From: Paraburkholderia xenovorans LB400
GTDB lineage: Bacteria > Pseudomonadota > Gammaproteobacteria > Burkholderiales > Burkholderiaceae
Length of the DNA stretch: 64,000 nucleotides
Direction: 5' to 3'
Assembly: GCF_000013645.1 (NCBI RefSeq)
Contig: NC_007951.1
Location: 1,798,001-1,862,000, forward strand
The position numbers were made by a program, and so were the translations under genes. Below the pieces are notes generated by a model. That model made no database searches, had not been told where the DNA came from, and saw nothing but the letters and a program-made list of their open reading frames with translations. Below, one piece after another: positions 29,076 to 36,825 of this stretch (positions within the stretch are counted from its first letter, which is position 1; every line of letters starts with the position of its first letter).

Positions 29076-30638
29076 TCAGTGTGCCGCCGCGGCCGCCGCG
29101 CCTGCGTCGCCACCGGCGCGCTCAGGCCTCGTGATCCAGATCAGCGCGATCAGCGCGACAAAGATACCGGCGGATACAAAGAACAGATCGTTCACACCCA
29201 GCTGCGCCGCCTGCTGCGTCGCCATCGTGTTGAACAGGCCATACGCTTGCGGTTGGGTGAAGCCCGCCGCGCCCATCTGCCGGATCGACTGGTCGAACAC
29301 CGGGTTGTATGCGTTAGCCTGTTCGGCCAGTTGCGCGTGATGCATGATCGTGCGGTGATCCCACGCGGTCTGGAAGATCGACGTGCCGATGCCGCCGCAC
29401 ATGATCCGCACGAAATTCGACAGGCCCGACGCCGCCGGAATCCGGTTGCCCGGCAGTCCCGACAAAGTGATCGACACCAGCGGAATGAAGAACCCGGCCA
29501 TGCCGATCCCTTGAATCAGGGTGGGCACCAGCAGCGAATACGTATCGACGCCGGTCGTATAACGCGAGCGCATCCAGAAACACAGTGCGAACACGAGGAA
29601 CGACAGCGTCGCGATATAGCGTGGATCGGTGCGCGGCAGCACCTTGCCGGTGATCGGCGACAGCAGCACGGCGAACAGGCCGACCGGCGCCATGACCAGA
29701 CCGGCTTCCGTCGCCGTGTAGCCGATATCGGTTTGCAGCCATAACGGCAGCAGCACCAGATTGCCGAAATAGAGCCCGTAACCGATGGACAGCGCGACAG
29801 TCCCGCCGGTGAAATTGCGCCGGCTGAACAGCGACAGGTCGACCACCGGGTGCTCGGCCGTCAACTCCCACACGATGAAAAACGCGAGCGCGATCACCGC
29901 GACCAGCGCCAGTACGACGATGGTCGTCGACGAAAACCAGTCGAGATCCTTGCCTTTGTCGAGCATGACCTGTAGCGAGCCGACCCAGACGATCAGCAGA
30001 CCGAGACCGACGCCGTCGATCGGCGCTTTTCTGATAACCGAATCGCGGTTGCGGAAGATCATCCACGTCGCCACGGCGGCAATCGCACCGACCGGAATGT
30101 TGACGTAGAAAATCCACGGCCACGAGATGTTGTCCGAAATCCAGCCGCCGAGAATCGGGCCCGCCACCGGCGCGATCAGCGTGGTCATCGCCCACATGGA
30201 TAACGCCATAGGCGCTTTGGCGCGCGGATAGCTCGCGAGCAGCAGCGTTTGCGACAGCGGGATCATCGGGCCGGCCACCGCGCCCTGCAACACGCGCGAG
30301 GCGAGCAGGAACGGCAGGGTCGGCGCGAGCCCGCACATCCACGACGAGATCACGAACAGAATGATCGACGCCATGAACAGGCGCACCTGGCCGATGCGTT
30401 CGGTCAGCCAGCCGGTGAGCGGCACGGAGATCGCGTTGGCGACCGCGAACGAGGTGATGACCCACGTGCCCTGGTCGGACGACACGCCGAGGTCGCCGGA
30501 AATCGACGGAATCGAGACGTTCGCGATCGACGTATCCAGCACGTTCATGAAAACGGCGAGCGACACCGCGATGGTGCCGATCACCAGTTGCGCGCCCTCG
30601 AGCGGCGGATGAGGGACTTGCGCCTGAGCCTGAGCCAT
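29076..30638 (-). CDS. emrB: DHA2-family (14-TM) drug:H+ antiporter, EmrB/QacA type
   Basis: The protein has 520 residues and about 14 hydrophobic segments. It carries the MFS motif A (GWLTERIGQVRLF), an N-terminal TM1 with FMNVLDTSIANVSIP (motif D1 of DHA2 proteins) and motif C-like GPILGGWISDN. With the adaptor and outer-membrane channel upstream it forms a tripartite pump. Substrates are unknown; EmrB homologues export hydrophobic uncouplers and antibiotics. It is the last gene of a marR-OMF-emrA-emrB operon, 31 bases after the adaptor gene. Confidence 0.94.
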   Translation of the reverse strand: MAQAQAQVPHPPLEGAQLVIGTIAVSLAVFMNVLDTSIANVSIPSISGDLGVSSDQGTWVITSFAVANAISVPLTGWLTERIGQVRLFMASIILFVISSWMCGLAPTLPFLLASRVLQGAVAGPMIPLSQTLLLASYPRAKAPMALSMWAMTTLIAPVAGPILGGWISDNISWPWIFYVNIPVGAIAAVATWMIFRNRDSVIRKAPIDGVGLGLLIVWVGSLQVMLDKGKDLDWFSSTTIVVLALVAVIALAFFIVWELTAEHPVVDLSLFSRRNFTGGTVALSIGYGLYFGNLVLLPLWLQTDIGYTATEAGLVMAPVGLFAVLLSPITGKVLPRTDPRYIATLSFLVFALCFWMRSRYTTGVDTYSLLVPTLIQGIGMAGFFIPLVSITLSGLPGNRIPAASGLSNFVRIMCGGIGTSIFQTAWDHRTIMHHAQLAEQANAYNPVFDQSIRQMGAAGFTQPQAYGLFNTMATQQAAQLGVNDLFFVSAGIFVALIALIWITRPERAGGDAGAAAAAAH

Positions 30639-30669
30639 TGAGGAAGCCTTGTCTGATTCGTCGCGCGGC

Positions 30670-31911
30670 TTACATCAGCTTCGCAGCGGCAGGCTTCGCG
30701 CCGCCGGCCTGGGCCGACTTCTGCGAGCCGCCGTTCGGGCCTGCGTTTTCCGAAATGATGCGGGCGATTTCCGCGTCGGCCTGGTCGCCGTATTTCTCGA
30801 ACACGTTGGTCTGATAGACCGTGTTCGGTGCCTCGCCGAGCTGGCCGCCGTTGTCGTCCTTGATGGTCACGTCGGCTTGCATCGACAGGCCGATACGCAG
30901 CGGGTGCTGTTCGAGTTCTTTGGGATCGAGCGCGATCCGCACCGGCAGACGCTGCACCACCTTGATCCAGTTGCCGGTGGCGTTCTGCGCGGGCAGCAGC
31001 GAGAACGCCGAACCCGTGCCCGCCGAGAAGCCGACCACCTTGCCGTGAAACACCACCGACGAGCCGTACACGTCGGCCGTCAGTTCGACCGGCTGGCCGA
31101 TGCGCATGTGCTTGAGCTGCACTTCCTTGAAGTTCGCGTCGACCCACACGCCGCCGAGCGGCACGATCGCCATCAGCGGGGTGCCCGGCGAGACGCGCTG
31201 GCCGACCTGCACCGAGCGTTTCGCCACGTAGCCCGTGACCGGCGCCGGCAGGTTGTTGCGCGCGTTGCTCAGGTACGCGTCGCGGACCTTGGCCGCGGCG
31301 GCCTGCACGTTCGGGTGATTCGCGATCGTGGTGTTGGCGGTCAGCGCGCGGTTCGACGCCAGTTGCTGCTGGGCGGCGTCGACGGCGGCTTGCGCGCTCT
31401 TCACGGCGTCGCGGGCATGCGAGATTTCTTCCTGCGACACGGCGCCGGTTTGCGCGACCGTCAGACGGCGCTTCAGGTCGTCCTGGGCGCGCGACAGATC
31501 GGACTGGCGCTGGGCCACTTGCGCCTGGTATTGATTGTCGTCGGCGAACAGGCCGCGCACCTGGCGCACCGTCTGCGCGAGATTCGCTTCAGCCTGTTCC
31601 AGCGCGACGCGGGCGTCGGCCGGATCGAGCACGACGAGCGGGTCGCCGGCCTTCACCGTTTGCGTGTCGTCCGCGTTCACGGCCACGACCGTGCCGGTGA
31701 CTTGCGGCGTGATCTGGACGACGTTGCCGTTCACGTAGGCGTCGTCGGTGTCTTCGTGGAAGCGCGCGACGAGGAAGTAGTACAGGCCGTAAGCGATCGC
31801 GGCGATCAGGATCACGATCACAAGCAGCGTCATCATGCGCTTGCGTTTGCCGTTGTTCGCCGGTTGTGCCGGCTGTGTGTTGGTAGCCGCGGGCTGCTGG
31901 GGAGTGCTCAT
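30670..31911 (-). CDS. emrA: EmrA/HlyD-family periplasmic adaptor of the efflux pump
   Basis: The 413-residue protein has one N-terminal transmembrane segment (about residues 26-48). It is followed by DTDDAYVNGNVVQITPQVTG, the lipoyl-like half-motif typical of EmrA, then a long coiled-coil hairpin (about 95-215) and the second lipoyl half plus beta-barrel (GYVAKRSVQVGQRVSPGTPL). It links the inner-membrane EmrB-type transporter to the outer-membrane channel encoded next door. A short Ala/Lys-rich tail ends the protein. Confidence 0.94.
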   Translation of the reverse strand: MSTPQQPAATNTQPAQPANNGKRKRMMTLLVIVILIAAIAYGLYYFLVARFHEDTDDAYVNGNVVQITPQVTGTVVAVNADDTQTVKAGDPLVVLDPADARVALEQAEANLAQTVRQVRGLFADDNQYQAQVAQRQSDLSRAQDDLKRRLTVAQTGAVSQEEISHARDAVKSAQAAVDAAQQQLASNRALTANTTIANHPNVQAAAAKVRDAYLSNARNNLPAPVTGYVAKRSVQVGQRVSPGTPLMAIVPLGGVWVDANFKEVQLKHMRIGQPVELTADVYGSSVVFHGKVVGFSAGTGSAFSLLPAQNATGNWIKVVQRLPVRIALDPKELEQHPLRIGLSMQADVTIKDDNGGQLGEAPNTVYQTNVFEKYGDQADAEIARIISENAGPNGGSQKSAQAGGAKPAAAKLM

Positions 31912-32003
31912 TGATGTGCTCCGGGTTCTCTCAGACGTCGTCGTTTATTCGGATGTTCGTGCGGGTGTTCGTGCGGGTGTCGAGCGGGCCGTGGTTCACG
32001 CGC

Positions 32004-33512
32004 TCAATTGGCCGCTGCGGTCGCGGTGGCCGCCGATGCCGGGGCGTCGGTCGGCACCACGAGACCGGTCTGCGTCGCGTCGAAACCGCCGCCGAGCGCC
32101 TTGATGAGGCCGATCTGCATATCGCGGCGGCGCATCTTCAGGCTGGTTACCGTCTGTTCGGCGGCGAGGCGGTTCTGGTCGGCGGTCAACACCTGCAACT
32201 GCGGCGACAGGCCGGCCTTGTACCGGATCACCGCCAGTTGATACGCCTTGGTCGAGGCGTCGAGCGCGCGCTGTGCGTCGCCCTGCTGCTGGTCGATCGA
32301 CCTGATGGACGACACTTGCGTCGCGACGTCCGAGAGGGCGTTGATCAGCGTCTGGTTGTAGTTCGCCACGTCCAGTTCGAAGTCGGCGTAGCGGCCTCGC
32401 AGTTGCGAGCGCAGCGCGCCGGCGTCGAAGATCGGCAGGTGGATGGCCGGCCCGAACTGGATCTGCCGGCTGGCCGAGGTGAGGAAGCGGCCCCAGCCGA
32501 ACGCGTCGAAGCCGAAACCGGCGGCGAGGTTGACGTCCGGGAAGAACTCGGCTTTCGCTTCCTTCACGTCGTGCATCGCGGCTTCGACCTGCCAGCGCGC
32601 GGCGACAATGTCCGCGCGGCGCGCCACGAGGTCGGCGGGCAGATTGTCCGGCAGCGCCACGGCGTCGCCGCGGCTCAGCGTCGGCTGGGCGATCTGCAGG
32701 CCGCGATCCGGGCCCTTGCCGAGCAATGCGCCCAACTGATAGCGCACCACCGTGATCTGGCCGTCGAGGTCGGTCAGATTGGCCTGGCTGGTCGCGATGT
32801 TGCCGTTCGCGGTTTGCCGCTCGACATTGGTGTCGAGGCCGGCGGTGACGCGGCCGTTGGTGATGCGGCCGATATCCTCGCGGTTGGCGATTTCACGCGC
32901 GGCGATATCGCGCAACGCGTACAGCTGCGCGAGCTGGTTGTAGGTGCTGGCCACCGACGCCGCGAGCGTCACCCGTGCCTGCTGCATGTCGGCCTCGGCG
33001 GCCTTTTCCTGCGACACGGCCTGGCCCAGACGCTGGCGATTCTTGCCCCACAGGTCGAGGTCCCACGAAGCGCTCGCGAGCACATTGTTCTCGCTATACC
33101 AGGTGCCGCCGTACGGAGGCGGGTAGAGCGCGTTCGCGGAGAAGAGCTCGCGATTCCACGAATAGCTGCCGTTGACCTTCGGATACAGCGCCGAGCGCGA
33201 GCTTTCGATATAGGACGAGGCCTTGGCGATACGCGCCTGTGCCTGCGCGATCGACGGGCTGCCTTCCAGCGCTTCCGCGATCAGCCTGGGCAGTTGCGGG
33301 TCGCCGAACTGATTGGCCCAGTCGAGCGACGGCCACTGACCACCCTGAGCGGGCAGGCTTTGCGCGGACTCGTACTGGGCCGGCGACGATATCTGCTTGT
33401 CGCTTTTCATACCGAAGTAGTTCGCGCACCCCGTGAGGGCGAGCGCCGTCACCGCGGCGGCGACAGCGGCCCGGCTCGAAAGCGCGGACGCGGACAGGGA
33501 AAGGGATTTCAT
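32004..33512 (-). CDS. NodT-family outer-membrane efflux lipoprotein
   Basis: The TolC-like channel of the pump has 502 residues. The start was placed at the internal ATG that gives a lipoprotein signal peptide ending LALTGC (lipidated Cys29); upstream codons would precede it with an unlikely 28-residue extension. Two OEP repeats are visible (GDPQLPRLIAEALEGSPSIA; NALSDVATQVSSIRS and YKAGLSPQLQVL). A poly-Ala end (ASAATATAAAN) is odd but harmless. It sits 50 bases after marR and 92 bases before emrA. Confidence 0.93.
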   Translation of the reverse strand: MKSLSLSASALSSRAAVAAAVTALALTGCANYFGMKSDKQISSPAQYESAQSLPAQGGQWPSLDWANQFGDPQLPRLIAEALEGSPSIAQAQARIAKASSYIESSRSALYPKVNGSYSWNRELFSANALYPPPYGGTWYSENNVLASASWDLDLWGKNRQRLGQAVSQEKAAEADMQQARVTLAASVASTYNQLAQLYALRDIAAREIANREDIGRITNGRVTAGLDTNVERQTANGNIATSQANLTDLDGQITVVRYQLGALLGKGPDRGLQIAQPTLSRGDAVALPDNLPADLVARRADIVAARWQVEAAMHDVKEAKAEFFPDVNLAAGFGFDAFGWGRFLTSASRQIQFGPAIHLPIFDAGALRSQLRGRYADFELDVANYNQTLINALSDVATQVSSIRSIDQQQGDAQRALDASTKAYQLAVIRYKAGLSPQLQVLTADQNRLAAEQTVTSLKMRRRDMQIGLIKALGGGFDATQTGLVVPTDAPASAATATAAAN

Positions 33513-33549
33513 CGCTCGACTCTTTGAGTGGAATGTAATGATGGACACT

Positions 33550-33588
33550 GCAAGCAATTTCTTACGATTTACTGTCAAAATTGCTTGC
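33550..33588 (-). promoter_or_regulatory. 11-bp inverted repeat between marR and the efflux genes
   Basis: GCAAGCAATTT (33550-33560) and AAATTGCTTGC (33578-33588) are perfect arms with 17 bases between. The dyad overlaps the marR stop codon and ends 38 bases before the outer-membrane channel gene. It could be a MarR-type operator within the operon or an RNA hairpin; no T run follows, so termination is unlikely. Confidence 0.55.
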
Positions 33589-34080
33589 TGCATCACGGGT
33601 TAGTCCCGTTTGTTCGCCGGAGTTGACGAGCACGCGGCGCAGCATGCTCTTCAGAAAACCTACTTCTTCCGGGGTGAAGCCGCCAAGCAGACTGTCCAGC
33701 ACGCCATTGAAAATTGCCGGCATTCTGGCGGCGATCTCGAGACCTTCCGGGGTCAGCGCGAGGCGCACGACCCGTCGGTCCTCGTTGCTGCGGATCCGCG
33801 TGAGCAGGCCGCGTTTTTCCAGCCGGTCGATCAGACGCGTGATGGCGCTTGCGTCGATACCATATTCACGGGCCAGTTCGGCCGCCAGCAGGCACTTGCC
33901 GCTCGCCACCATGAACAGGATGCTGCCCTGCTGGCTGGTAATGCCCAATTCGGCCATGCTGCGCTGATTGATCAGGTTCGACATGGTCGATTTCACTCGC
34001 GAGAGCAGATAGCCGACACTTTCGCCAAACTGATACTCGCTGATGACGTCCGGCGTAGGTGTAGAGGACGGCTCGGTCAT
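33562..34080 (-). CDS. MarR-family transcriptional regulator of the efflux operon
   Basis: The protein has 172 residues with a MarR winged-helix domain (about 44-112): LGITSQQGSILFMVASG, LAAELAREYGIDASAITRLIDRLEKRG, then the wing TRIRSNEDRRVVRLALTPEG. As first gene of the pump operon it resembles EmrR, a repressor released by pump substrates. A promoter candidate lies just upstream. The N-terminal 25 residues are poorly conserved in character but the ATG is the only good start. Confidence 0.93.
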   Translation of the reverse strand: MTEPSSTPTPDVISEYQFGESVGYLLSRVKSTMSNLINQRSMAELGITSQQGSILFMVASGKCLLAAELAREYGIDASAITRLIDRLEKRGLLTRIRSNEDRRVVRLALTPEGLEIAARMPAIFNGVLDSLLGGFTPEEVGFLKSMLRRVLVNSGEQTGLTRDAASNFDSKS

Positions 34081-34115
34081 GATTCTCGTGCGAATGCAAT
34101 GGTTGACTAGGCAGG

Positions 34116-34145
34116 ATTATAGTGGCCGGTTCGTTGACGCGGCAA
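34116..34145 (-). promoter_or_regulatory. promoter of the marR-efflux operon
   Basis: On the minus strand TTGCCG (34145-34140) and a perfect TATAAT (34121-34116) are separated by 18 bases. Two direct GTCAAC hexamers (plus-strand GTTGAC at 34102-34107 and 34133-34138, 31 bases apart) flank the -10 element and may be a regulator site. Confidence 0.65.
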
Positions 34146-34306
34146 GTGTTATTACAGCTTAGACAAGGGTCTTTTCCTGCTCAAGCGACAATCCGCGCGG
34201 TTTCGCGTAGGGTTTCGCCCGCCTGCTTACGCTCCATTTCCGATGCGCCGCTCAGTGGAAACCGGTCGGCCTATCAGGGAATACCAGAAAGCTTCATTTG
34301 CGCGTG

Positions 34307-34314
34307 CTATAATG
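34307..34314 (+). promoter_or_regulatory. extended -10 promoter of typA
   Basis: TGCTATAAT (TG at 34306-34307, TATAAT 34309-34314) is a perfect extended -10 element 87 bases before the typA ATG. There is no convincing -35 hexamer, as is common for extended -10 promoters. Confidence 0.65.
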
Positions 34315-34400
34315 TTGGGTTCCCAAAAGTGCGCTTTGGGCTTTGTTGGCTTCGTACACAATGCTGCTTTGCTGGCGCACTCAACTGTCTCCAGGTTCCT

Positions 34401-36227
34401 ATGACTCGCGCCCTACGCAACATCGCCATCATTGCCCACGTCGACCACGGCAAGACCACGCTCGTCGACCAGCTTCTCCGCCAGACCGCCACGTTCCGCG
34501 ACAACCAGCAGATCGCCGAGCGCGTGATGGACTCGAACGACATCGAAAAAGAACGCGGTATCACGATTCTGTCGAAGAACTGCGCGGTCGAATATGAAGG
34601 CACGCACATCAACATCGTCGACACCCCGGGCCACGCTGACTTCGGCGGCGAAGTGGAGCGCGTGCTGTCGATGGTCGACTCCGTGCTGCTGCTGGTCGAC
34701 GCCGTCGAAGGCCCGATGCCGCAAACGCGCTTCGTGACCAAGAAGGCACTGGCGCTCGGCCTGAAGCCGATCGTCGTGATCAACAAGGTGGACCGTCCGG
34801 GCGCGCGGATCGACTGGGTGATCAACCAGACGTTCGACCTGTTCGACAAGCTGGGCGCAACCGACGAACAACTCGATTTTCCGATCGTCTACGCATCGGG
34901 TCTGAACGGCTACGCAGGCTTGACCCCGGACGTGCGCGAAGGCGACATGCGCCCGCTGTTCGAAGCCGTGCTGCAACACGTGCCGGTTCGTCCGGCCGAT
35001 CCGGACGCACCGCTGCAACTGCAGATCACGTCTCTGGACTATTCGTCGTATGTCGGCCGTATCGGCGTGGGCCGTATCACGCGCGGCCGCATCAAGCCGG
35101 GCATGGCGGTCGCCGTGCGTTCGGGCCCCGACGGCGCGATCCTGAACCGCAAGATCAACCAGGTGCTGTCGTTCAAGGGCCTCGAGCGCGTGCAGGTCGA
35201 CTCGGCTGAAGCCGGCGACATCGTGCTGATCAACGGCATCGAAGAAATCGGCATTGGCGTGACCATCTGCGCGCCGGAGCAACCGGAAGCGCTGCCCATG
35301 ATCACCGTGGACGAACCCACGCTGACCATGAACTTCCTCGTCAATTCGTCGCCGCTGGCCGGTCGCGAAGGCAAGTTCGTCACGAGCCGTCAGATCCGTG
35401 ACCGCCTGATGAAGGAACTGAACCACAACGTCGCGCTGCGCGTGAAAGAAACCGGCGACGAAACCACGTTCGAAGTGGCGGGCCGCGGTGAACTGCACCT
35501 GACCATTCTGGTGGAAAACATGCGCCGCGAAGGCTACGAGCTGGCCGTGTCGCGTCCGCGCGTGGTGATGACGGAAGTGGACGGGGTGAAGCACGAGCCG
35601 TACGAAAACCTGACGGTCGACATGGAAGACGCCCATCAAGGCGGCGTGATGGAAGAGCTGGGCCGCCGCAAGGGTGAAATGCTCGACATGGCGTCGGACG
35701 GCCGTGGCCGTACGCGTCTGGAGTACCGTATTTCGGCGCGTGGCCTGATCGGCTTCCAGTCGGAATTCCTCACGCTCACGCGCGGTACGGGTCTGATGAG
35801 CCACACGTTCGACTCGTATCAGCCGGTCAAGGAAGGCGCGGTCGGCGAGCGTCGCAACGGCGTGCTGATTTCGCAGGACGACGGCGCGGCAGTCGCGTAC
35901 GCATTGTGGAAGCTGCAGGATCGCGGCCGCATGTTCGTGTCGCCGGGCGAGCCGCTGTATGAGGGCATGATCATCGGCATTCACAGCCGTGACAACGACC
36001 TGGTGGTCAACCCGATCAAGGGCAAGCAGTTGACCAACGTGCGTTCGTCGGGTACGGACGAAGCGGTGCGCCTCGTGCCGCCGATCCAGATGTCGCTGGA
36101 ATACGCGGTCGAATTCATCGACGACGACGAACTGGTCGAAGTCACGCCGCAGTCCATCCGTCTGCGCAAGCGTTATCTGAAGGAACATGAGCGCCGCAGC
36201 GCGAGCCGTAAGGGCGCGGTGGACTAA
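34401..36227 (+). CDS. typA: ribosome-associated GTPase TypA/BipA
   Basis: TypA (608 residues, the family's usual length) starts at the internal ATG giving [20 protein letters not shown]; the longer open frame upstream lies in the promoter. GTPase motifs are [10 protein letters not shown] (G1), ERGITIL (G2), [10 protein letters not shown] (G3) and NKVDRPGA (G4). EF-G-like domains III and V and the BipA-specific C-terminal domain follow ([12 protein letters not shown]). It aids ribosome assembly, especially under cold or other stress. Confidence 0.97.
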   Translation: MTRALRNIAIIAHVDHGKTTLVDQLLRQTATFRDNQQIAERVMDSNDIEKERGITILSKNCAVEYEGTHINIVDTPGHADFGGEVERVLSMVDSVLLLVDAVEGPMPQTRFVTKKALALGLKPIVVINKVDRPGARIDWVINQTFDLFDKLGATDEQLDFPIVYASGLNGYAGLTPDVREGDMRPLFEAVLQHVPVRPADPDAPLQLQITSLDYSSYVGRIGVGRITRGRIKPGMAVAVRSGPDGAILNRKINQVLSFKGLERVQVDSAEAGDIVLINGIEEIGIGVTICAPEQPEALPMITVDEPTLTMNFLVNSSPLAGREGKFVTSRQIRDRLMKELNHNVALRVKETGDETTFEVAGRGELHLTILVENMRREGYELAVSRPRVVMTEVDGVKHEPYENLTVDMEDAHQGGVMEELGRRKGEMLDMASDGRGRTRLEYRISARGLIGFQSEFLTLTRGTGLMSHTFDSYQPVKEGAVGERRNGVLISQDDGAAVAYALWKLQDRGRMFVSPGEPLYEGMIIGIHSRDNDLVVNPIKGKQLTNVRSSGTDEAVRLVPPIQMSLEYAVEFIDDDELVEVTPQSIRLRKRYLKEHERRSASRKGAVD

Positions 36228-36289
36228 GCGGGATCGCGGGTGCGCTTGAGGCGGTGCTGTTACTGGCCTCGGTGTCGCGTGCATAAAAG

Positions 36290-36330
36290 GAAGCCGTTCC
36301 GGACAAGTCCGGAACGGCTTCTTTCGTTTA
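36290..36330 (+). terminator. rho-independent terminator after typA
   Basis: A 14-bp perfect stem (GAAGCCGTTCCGGA 36290-36303 with 36308-36321), loop CAAG, then TTTCGTTTA. Confidence 0.88.
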
Positions 36331-36825
36331 CCTGCCAGCTGTGACAGCTTGCGTTTGCCGGCCCGTGGTCCAGATTTGTCCACGCCGGGGCTCGGAGTCC
36401 GGAGTGGTTGAGTCCGAAATGTTGCGGCAATTCATGGGGTTCGGGCATGGGGCGGTCGGGCGGCGGGGTTTGTGCTGAGCCGCGGTCGCGCGCAGTCGGC
36501 GGGTTCCCATCGGTACCGCCTCTCGTCCTGTCGCGGATGAATTGATCGACAGGCGGCGGAGGCGACTTGCACGCGATCGTTGCGCGTGCCGTCATGCACT
36601 CTTGCAAATTCTCGAAACGGCCCGCAAAACCCGTCCCGGCGGGCTCTGGCGCCGGTCCGTCTGCTATGTGCACTATCCGTTCTGTGATATGCTCCCCGGG
36701 TGCAAAGTTTTAGGTCCTTCCAAGCAAGACTTGATTCGCGCAATCCGCTAAACGGTCAGGCCGTGTCGCGGAAGGTTCTGTAACCCGCTATTTCTCGAGA
36801 AACTCGAAGAAAGGTGAGCGTAAAA
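36331..36825. other. 495-base spacer upstream of odhA with weak promoter
   Basis: No gene is supported; overlapping minus-strand frames lack recognisable proteins. An extended -10-like TGATATGCT (36685-36693) with TATGTG at a 17-base spacing is a candidate odhA promoter 130 bases before the ATG. Confidence 0.45.

Noticed and set aside
36260-36743. Minus-strand frames between typA and sucA
   Set aside because: They cross the typA terminator, have no ribosome binding site and no recognisable protein.
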